This document shows positions 58,776-64,000 of a DNA stretch of 64,000 nt, piece by piece (positions within the stretch are counted from its first letter, which is position 1; each line of letters opens with the position of its first letter). The stretch spans positions 1 to 64,000 of the forward strand of contig NZ_QIBY01000002.1 of assembly GCF_003725335.1 (NCBI RefSeq). Direction: 5' to 3'. Source of the DNA: Parvibacter caecicola (GTDB lineage: Bacteria > Actinomycetota > Coriobacteriia > Coriobacteriales > Eggerthellaceae). Below the pieces are notes generated by a model. That model did not search any database and was not told where the DNA came from. It saw nothing but the letters and a program-made list of their open reading frames with translations. The translations under genes were made by a program, and so were the position numbers.

Positions 58776-58805
58776 TTGATATTCAATATTGAATTTTTGT
58801 ATATC
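58776..58805 (+). promoter_or_regulatory. Promoter with palindromic operator in the spacer
   Basis: TTGATA (58776-58781) and TATATC (58800-58805) are 18 bp apart. The spacer holds the perfect palindrome ATTCAATATTGAAT (58781-58794). On the opposite strand a TATAAT lies at 58752-58757, possibly the -10 of the divergent gene. The 9-mer GATATTCAA is shared with the promoter at 55771. Confidence 0.65.
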
Positions 58806-58858
58806 ATCTGATACCATGCCATCGTCATTAAACACAATGCGACACAGAGGAGGTCCTT

Positions 58859-59455
58859 ATGAAGGCACGTGTTTCTTGGATTGCTTGTGGGCTTGCGGGA
58901 GTTGCTGCGGTGGTTTTGGCGGTTCCGGTCTTCTTCGCTGCCCCCTCCGATGGCGCTGCGGCTTTTCCTCAGAACGAAGCCGGCCTCACCTATGGCAGTG
59001 CGCTCAATTTATCCGACGAGGCCGCACCCGATCTTATTCTGGTTGAAACCACCGATGGGCAAGAGGGCTACGTCTACAAGAGCGACCTGGACAACGCTTC
59101 CGGAGCCACCGTATCTACCCCCGACGAGGCAGCCGCCTACGAAACGGAAAAGGCGGATCGGGCACGTCAGGCCCTTGCCGCCGCGGTAGACAGAATGATT
59201 GAAAGCGGATCCATTTCAGCGGAAATCGGTGCTGGCGAGGCTGCGCTCTCCGAACTCAAAGAAGAGGCCAGGCCCGAACAGCAGCTGGCCTGGGTATGCA
59301 ACCGCCTCAACCTCACCGATGCCCAGCGAAGCATTCTCACGGCCGAAATGGACAGCGCCGTTGCCAATGCCATTCCCGTGTATCAAGCTGATGGCGCCAC
59401 GGTAATCGGTGAATTCTCCGTTGGCGAATCCTACGACGCCGACTACGTTCTGTAG
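58859..59455 (+). CDS. Secreted protein with M56/BlaR-associated YGSAL...DGQEGYVYKSDLD module
   Basis: A protein of 198 residues with an N-terminal signal peptide or anchor (about 1-32, ending APSDGAAA). The segment NEAGLTYGSALNLSDEAAPDLILVETTDGQEGYVYKSDLD is a module I know from extracellular ends of Clostridium and Bifidobacterium membrane proteins, some with M56 peptidase domains. The end (IPVYQADGATVIGEFSVGES) also belongs to it. No peptidase domain is present here. The start at 58859 follows GAGGAGG. It is the rightmost gene of the lower-GC region and has its own promoter with a palindrome. Confidence 0.75.
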   Translation: MKARVSWIACGLAGVAAVVLAVPVFFAAPSDGAAAFPQNEAGLTYGSALNLSDEAAPDLILVETTDGQEGYVYKSDLDNASGATVSTPDEAAAYETEKADRARQALAAAVDRMIESGSISAEIGAGEAALSELKEEARPEQQLAWVCNRLNLTDAQRSILTAEMDSAVANAIPVYQADGATVIGEFSVGESYDADYVL

Positions 59456-59637
59456 ACAGCCCCTCCCCAATCGCCCCCATACTGCCCGCAGCAACCCCGC
59501 TGTGGGCAGTTGCTTTTAGGACGCACTTCACGAGCGGATGTCACCACACCACAGGCCCAAATCAGCAGCCGAGGGTTTCCCAGGTGCCCCAGATTGGCCC
59601 GAAGGCCGGCCGATATGGGCTCGTCCGACCGGAACCA
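59456..59637. other. Intergenic stretch before a family B repeat
   Basis: CTGCCCGCAGCAACCCCGCTGTGGGCAG near 59481-59509 forms a hairpin that may end the secreted protein transcript. No gene seen. Confidence 0.5.
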
Positions 59638-59780
59638 CATCCTGGCTGGGCCGGCCCGGCAGGTCGGAGCGAGGTCCGGCCAAGCGGAGTAGAGGGGAAA
59701 TCCACTCGCGCGCCAGCGCGAGTTAGTTCCCCTCGTACGGAGCGTCGAGCGCAGGCCTGTCGGGTCGGCCCACCCTCCAG
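59638..59780. repeat. 140-bp MITE-like repeat, family B, copy 4 (inverted)
   Basis: Same orientation as the copy at 39226. Ends CATCCTGGCTGGGCCGGCCC and GGGTCGGCCCACCCTCCAG. The inner loop differs (CGCGCCAGCGCGAG instead of CGACCTGCGGTCGAG), yet the complementary arms are kept, so the stem is conserved while its sequence changes. Confidence 0.9.
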
Positions 59781-59810
59781 CAGTTCCGCTGTCCGCCAGG
59801 ACGGCGGAGC

Positions 59811-60440
59811 TTACACGTTCTTGAGCACGATGGTGCTCATGGCATCGGCTACGTGCTCGCAGGTGTCGCAGCACTTCTCCATGTCGGTGTACATGCGCGA
59901 CCACACCAGCACATGCACCGGGTCTTCCCGCTCGATGGTGTGCAGGCGGCGCATGGCGGCCACGTACAGCTGGTCGCCCTCTTCCTCGTTGGTGTTCACA
60001 TCCACAATGAGCTGCTGGAACTTCTTGGACTTGCGGAAGTTGCGGAAATCCTCCATGGCCTTGTCCAGCGATTCGCAGCTCTTTTTGATGAGCTTGGCGA
60101 ACAGGATGGCGTCCTCGGGAATGGCGTCCACGTTGTACATGTACAGGTGCTGGATGACGTCCTCGATGTTATCCAGCACGTTGTCCATAGCGTGGGCCAG
60201 GTTGATGATATCCTCACGGTCGATGGGGGGCATGAAATCGACGGCCACAGTTTTGTATACCTCGTGGTTGATATCGTCTCCCGCATGCTCGAACACATGA
60301 CTGCGATCAATGTTCTCGACAAGCGCCTCGGACGTGGTGAAGTTTTCCACCGTTTCCACCAACAGGCTCGCCTCGTTCACCGTCAGCTCGGACAACTTCT
60401 CAAACGCGTCGAAGTAATCGAACTTCTTTTTCTTGGCCAT
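59811..60440 (-). CDS. DUF47/PhoU-like phosphate transport regulator
   Basis: All-helical cytoplasmic protein of 209 residues of the DUF47 (YkaA) family, a PhoU relative. Signature stretches are EHAGDDINHEVY, the metal-binding-type helix, and DREDIINLAHAMDNVLDNIEDV. The start at 60440 is chosen because AAGGAG sits 7 nt before it; the ATG two codons earlier is too near that site. It lies 24 nt behind the PiT transporter gene, the usual arrangement, and probably modulates transport activity. Confidence 0.93.
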   Translation of the reverse strand: MAKKKKFDYFDAFEKLSELTVNEASLLVETVENFTTSEALVENIDRSHVFEHAGDDINHEVYKTVAVDFMPPIDREDIINLAHAMDNVLDNIEDVIQHLYMYNVDAIPEDAILFAKLIKKSCESLDKAMEDFRNFRKSKKFQQLIVDVNTNEEEGDQLYVAAMRRLHTIEREDPVHVLVWSRMYTDMEKCCDTCEHVADAMSTIVLKNV

Positions 60441-60464
60441 GGCCATTCTCCTTTTCGCGCTAAT

Positions 60465-61517
60465 TTAGAGCACCAGCAAAAACAGCTTCGCGCACACAAA
60501 ACCAAGTATGCCGCACCCAGGGAACGTGAGCACCCAGGTTTTCACCATATCAATGGCAATGGACCACTTCACCGCCTTGGGATTGCGGGCGGCCCCCACC
60601 CCCATGATGGCGGTAGTGTTAGTGTGGGTAGTGGAAACCGGCAGGCCGCCGAAAGTGGCCACCATGAGACTGACGAAAGTGGACAGGCTGGCAGCGAAAC
60701 CCTGGAAGGAGTCCAGCTTCACCATGCTCACCCCAACGCTTTTGATGATGCGCTCGCCCCCCACCGCGGTACCCAGGCCCATGTTGGCAGCACACAGCAG
60801 CATCAACCACAGCGGCAGCGTCATTTGTTCAGTCATGCCCAGCCCCGAGGCCATCATGGTGGCCAGCATGAATATGGACATGAACTTCTGGCCGTCTTGG
60901 GCGCCGTGCATGAAGGCAACGCCGGCACCGCTGAAAATCTGGGCCCAGCGAAACGCATGGTTAGCCCGCTGGCGGTTGACGTTGCTCAAAAGCCGCCCGA
61001 GCCCCTTGTAATTAACCCACCCCAGGCCAAAGCCCATGAGGGTGGAAAGCAGGATGCCATAGATTACCTTCACCCATTCGCCCCAGTTGATGGCATCGAA
61101 TCCGCCAAACACCGCCACGGCGGCGCCAGTGAGGCCGGCAATGAGGGAATGGGATTGAGAGGTGGGAATGCCGAAGTACCAGGCGCTGGCTCCCCACACG
61201 ATGATAGCCACCATGGCGGCCATGAGGGCCACCAGCGCCGTGTGGCTGTCGGAGCCGAAATCCACCATCGAAAAAATGGTGGTGGCCACGGCAGTGGATA
61301 CGAGAGAAACCAGCAGGAGGCCGAAGAAGTTGCAGATGGCGGCCATCATGATGGCGCCGCGCGGCTTCATAGCGCGGGTAGAGACAACGGTGGCGATGGC
61401 GTTGGGGGCATCGGTGGCGCCGTTGACGATGATGACGCCGATGTTTAGAAGCACTACTACCACCAGCACCGGATTACCGGCCAGCTGCGCAAGAAACGAT
61501 GCAAGTTCGATGGTCAA
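60465..61517 (-). CDS. PiT-family inorganic phosphate transporter
   Basis: Low-affinity phosphate/cation symporter of 350 residues with about ten membrane helices. The duplicated PiT signatures are NGATDAPNAIATVVSTRAMKP and AFMHGAQDGQKFMSIF. GIPTSQSHSL and GLPVSTTHTNTTAIMGVG are also family marks. The start is probably TTG at 61517: GGAAGGA lies 7 nt upstream, while the in-frame ATG at 61532 has no site and overlaps that Shine-Dalgarno. First gene of the phosphate operon with DUF47. Confidence 0.95.
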   Translation of the reverse strand: MTIELASFLAQLAGNPVLVVVVLLNIGVIIVNGATDAPNAIATVVSTRAMKPRGAIMMAAICNFFGLLLVSLVSTAVATTIFSMVDFGSDSHTALVALMAAMVAIIVWGASAWYFGIPTSQSHSLIAGLTGAAVAVFGGFDAINWGEWVKVIYGILLSTLMGFGLGWVNYKGLGRLLSNVNRQRANHAFRWAQIFSGAGVAFMHGAQDGQKFMSIFMLATMMASGLGMTEQMTLPLWLMLLCAANMGLGTAVGGERIIKSVGVSMVKLDSFQGFAASLSTFVSLMVATFGGLPVSTTHTNTTAIMGVGAARNPKAVKWSIAIDMVKTWVLTFPGCGILGFVCAKLFLLVL

Positions 61518-61875
61518 GAAGAATCCTTCCATACAGCCAACGGCCGCAAGCGGCAAATCGCCGCAAGCGCACGGTGAACAATTCTAACGTAAGTTTAACC
61601 AAGGGACAGCGGACGGGCACCTTTCAAGAAACCTTGACAGAAAGCGGTTATCGAACTGGCGTCAGCGGAGAATGCGGGCGGGTATGCCAGGGGCGAGACC
61701 GCAGGGCACGCCGGAACAACGGGGTGCCGGACGCTGGGCCATGGGCAGCAGGCGGGCAGACGCGGCGGATGCAGAGCCGCGGGCAACGGAGATGCGAAGT
61801 TGCAGGAGCCCGGACAACGGAGCTGCAGAGCCGCCGGGCGCAGGCACACCAGGCGCGGGGCCACAGACGGGCGGC
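61518..61875. other. Intergenic region upstream of the phosphate operon
   Basis: Should hold the promoter of the PiT operon and the end of the TRIC-type gene. It is GC-rich with loosely repeated GAGCCG/CGGACAACGGAG motifs near 61780-61835. No credible gene or strong hairpin found. Confidence 0.5.
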
Positions 61876-63156
61876 CTATTCTCGCGGGGCGAACACGCCG
61901 GTAAGGGCCTCCCCCTCGTGGGTTTGGGGCTCGAAAGGGTCCTGCTCGGGCCGGTCGCCATCGGAAGGCGCTGCCGTCGCTGCGCCGCTGCGCTCCACCG
62001 CGCCGCTACGGTCCACTTCGCCGCTGGCCCCCAGTTCATACATGAGCCGGTGAAGCTCGGTGCGGTTGACGAAGATGCGGTCGGACCCCGGGGGCACCGG
62101 ATCCATTGCCGTAGCGCCATCGGTGGCCGCAGCCGGCGCAGGCGCAGACGCGGGCGTGGCCCCTTCCCCGTCCTCCTGCGCATTGGCGACCCGGCCCCCC
62201 TCGTCCGCCATCAATGAAGACACCGGCTGCCCTTTGCGCCCTTTGCGCCAGCGCACCACTCCCCCGGTAACGGCAGCGATGTTCTCGGTGGGTTGCACCT
62301 TCACCAAAGGCGGCATCTGGTCGGTCATTTGGCCGCCGCCCTCAACGCCCCCCTCGGCCGCGTCCATCCAATGGCCGGAAATCCGGTTGTAGAAGCGCCC
62401 CCAGGCGCGGCGCATTTGGGCCCCTGGCGAGTTGTCGCGGTCGCGGGCAGTTTTGCCCACCGGCACGTGCACCTTGCGGGCGATGAAACGGAACGGCTTC
62501 TTCATCGCATGGGTTACCACGTCGCTGTAGTCGCGGGCGGGGCGGGTGCGCCAACCAAACGCCAGCGCCGCATAGCGGATGACCAGCACCACGCCGGCGC
62601 ACAACAGGGCGTTCACGCTGGGAAGAATGTTGGAAGTGTCCAGCACGCAGTACAGGGTGCAGCCCAAAATGGCAGCACTGCCATAAATGGGACCAGCCTG
62701 GAATGCAGCGGGGCGCCGGCTCATCAGCACGTCGCGCAGGATGCCGCCGCCCACAGCGGTAAGGGTGCCCAAGATGATGGAGGGCACTACCCCCAGCCCC
62801 GCCGACATACTTTTGCCGGAACCGATGATGCACCAGGAGGCCACCGACAGGTTGTCCAGCAGGTCCACCAGCGGATCGAGGTAAGTGGCCAGGCGGCCGA
62901 AATAAAACACGATGATGCTGGCGATGACGCAGGCCACCAAAAGCGACGGGTTCTGGAAGGCGTAGATGCCGTAATCCTGCAGCAGCAAATCGCGCATCAT
63001 GCCGCCGCCCATACCGGTCACGCAGGCGATGAACGCACAGCCGAACACGTCGTAGCGGGCCCGTACTGCCGACATAGCGCCGGACAGACCACCGGTCATG
63101 ACGGCCAGAAACTCCAGCCAGTAGGGCATCGATATGGCTACTTCAAGCTCACCCAT
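61876..63156 (-). CDS. TRIC-family (UPF0126/YicG) cation channel protein with long C-terminal extension
   Basis: A protein of 426 residues. The first 210 hold the duplicated three-helix unit of bacterial TRIC channels: GGLSGAMSAVRARYDVFG...VTGMGGGMMRDLLL and GLGVVPSIILGTLTAVGGGILRDVLMSRRPA. TRIC homologues are about 200-230 residues long. The remaining roughly 215 residues are hydrophilic, first basic, then Ala/Pro/Asp-rich and low-complexity, with no known domain. The start at 63156 overlaps the end of the upstream gene by 8 nt, so the two are coupled. The channel probably carries potassium or similar cations. Confidence 0.88.
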   Translation of the reverse strand: MGELEVAISMPYWLEFLAVMTGGLSGAMSAVRARYDVFGCAFIACVTGMGGGMMRDLLLQDYGIYAFQNPSLLVACVIASIIVFYFGRLATYLDPLVDLLDNLSVASWCIIGSGKSMSAGLGVVPSIILGTLTAVGGGILRDVLMSRRPAAFQAGPIYGSAAILGCTLYCVLDTSNILPSVNALLCAGVVLVIRYAALAFGWRTRPARDYSDVVTHAMKKPFRFIARKVHVPVGKTARDRDNSPGAQMRRAWGRFYNRISGHWMDAAEGGVEGGGQMTDQMPPLVKVQPTENIAAVTGGVVRWRKGRKGQPVSSLMADEGGRVANAQEDGEGATPASAPAPAAATDGATAMDPVPPGSDRIFVNRTELHRLMYELGASGEVDRSGAVERSGAATAAPSDGDRPEQDPFEPQTHEGEALTGVFAPRE

Positions 63157-64000
63157 GGTCTTCCACCGAAACAATCATGGCCCGCGTGGGGCGGCCGGAG
63201 AAGTTGATGCTGTCGGTCAGGCGAAACGCCGCCTCCTCGTCGAAGCCCTCGCCTGCCACCACGGCCGCGTCCGCCTGAGCAAGCGCCAAGGCCCGCTCGT
63301 ACAAATCGAAGAAGCTAGCGGTGGACTCCCCCTCCAGGAAGGGGTCGCGCCACGCCGTACGCTGGCTGTTGGCGAAAGGGCTGTCTTCCAATTGGATATC
63401 CCGGTGCGACATGGCCTTCAAGAACGAATAGGGGCGCACCAGCCGTTCCAGCGATGCCAGCACCTCCCGCTTCAATCCGCGCGGGGAATACAGCCCCCGC
63501 AGCGCCAGGCGATGGGCGCCCACCGCGGCGGCAAAGGCCTCGGGCGCCACGGCCATCTGGAAAACATCAGCCGCAACCTGCGCGTACATCTGGGAAATGG
63601 GGGCCAGCACCTCGGGCGAGCCGTGCAATATGCGCTCGGCGGGGTTGAAGGTGGCAATGGTCTGCCCGAGCCGCTTCCACAGCACCAGCTCGTCCAGCTC
63701 GCTCTCGATGAGGGCGTGCACCTCGTGCCCCTGGCTTGCATCCAGCCCCTCTACGCCGGCATCGCACAGCTGGTACTGCTGGGCGTACACAAAGGGGTGC
63801 ACCGTGCGGTCGAGGCGCCAGTGGGCGGCAAACCCCAGCACATAGGCGCGGGCGATGGCCCCTTGTTCGCCGGAAAACACGGCAGCGGCCTGGCGAAATG
63901 CGGGCAACAGCTCGGCCGGATCGGCCCGATGCATCAGCGCCCCCAGCCGCACCGCCGGAGCATGCAGCGGATTCAGCGCCACATAAAACAGCGGGTCGGG
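63149..64000 (-). CDS. Zinc-dependent phospholipase C-like protein (5' end outside the window)
   Basis: Partial gene. The reading frame is open to the right edge, where PDPLFYVALNP is read before the first GTG, so the true start lies beyond base 64000. GPDP-like PDPLFY, then LGALMHRADP, ARAYVLGFAAHWRLDRTVHPFVY and SQGHEVHALIESELD fit the zinc-dependent phospholipase C family, with histidines as zinc ligands. The visible part has 283 residues. The end overlaps the TRIC-type gene by 8 nt. Confidence 0.75.
   Translation of the reverse strand, partial: PDPLFYVALNPLHAPAVRLGALMHRADPAELLPAFRQAAAVFSGEQGAIARAYVLGFAAHWRLDRTVHPFVYAQQYQLCDAGVEGLDASQGHEVHALIESELDELVLWKRLGQTIATFNPAERILHGSPEVLAPISQMYAQVAADVFQMAVAPEAFAAAVGAHRLALRGLYSPRGLKREVLASLERLVRPYSFLKAMSHRDIQLEDSPFANSQRTAWRDPFLEGESTASFFDLYERALALAQADAAVVAGEGFDEEAAFRLTDSINFSGRPTRAMIVSVEDHG

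Noticed and set aside
61500-62217. Plus-strand ORFs between the PiT and TRIC-type genes
   Set aside because: Low-complexity Ala/Gly/Arg translations without ribosome sites. They overlap the 3' part of the TRIC-type gene.

Overview
The window is GC-rich (mostly well above 60% G+C), densely coded on both strands, and bacterial. The gene content points to an anaerobic gut-type actinobacterium of the Coriobacteriia, probably Eggerthellaceae. The pointers are an oxalate module (formyl-CoA:oxalate CoA-transferase, oxalyl-CoA decarboxylase, AEC carrier), a single-chain pyruvate:ferredoxin oxidoreductase, formate-tetrahydrofolate ligase, menaquinone methylation, DUF3516 and HelD helicases, and a TsaB-RimI-TsaD fusion. 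The taxonomic assignment is inference from family content, not from a search.

Layout. 0.6-2.7 kb: a hypothetical nuclease-fold protein followed by a strictly periodic array of inverted repeats. 2.7-11 kb: oxalate catabolism, then nifJ. 11-17 kb: cysK, a glutamate-cysteine ligase, a PuuD-like amidotransferase with an unusual Cys-rich insert, and an NhaC antiporter. 17-25 kb: two helicases, a small NOSP-family protein and an ABC-F ATPase. 25-33 kb: an ECF sigma factor with a membrane beta-propeller regulator, CIRCE-controlled groES-groEL, a two-component system and nadE. 33.7-38.2 kb: one long minus-strand run (amidohydrolase, small membrane protein, tatA, tatC, hypA, hypB-like). 38.5-44.1 kb: mtnN, luxS, menG and the t6A genes. 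44.2-55.5 kb: a cobalamin riboswitch with a DUF4430 lipoprotein, fhs, an orphan response regulator, coaX, a UPF0210 protein, an AT-hook/HsdS-like orphan, tlyA, asd and lysC. 59.8-64 kb: DUF47 and PiT phosphate uptake, a TRIC channel and a partial phospholipase-C-like gene.

The most unusual segment is a lower-GC island at about 55.7-58.9 kb. A promoter (TTGATA-18-TATATT) precedes a 37-codon ORF with a strong Shine-Dalgarno and two cysteines, which lies below the usual ORF cut-off. It is followed by a DUF2975 membrane protein, a small XRE regulator and a radical SAM/SPASM enzyme. I read this as a candidate radical-SAM RiPP locus. A secreted two-cysteine protein and a second secreted protein follow, divergently transcribed from a promoter whose spacer contains a perfect 14-bp palindrome.

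A second theme is the wealth of intergenic structured repeats. They include a 21-bp palindrome family (one copy supplies the stop codon of nifJ), a roughly 140-bp family with 12-bp terminal inverted repeats (four copies), a roughly 120-bp family with 17-bp terminal inverted repeats (three copies), and two near-identical perfect palindromes with 38-bp arms. No tRNA, rRNA, transposase or CRISPR-Cas gene was seen.
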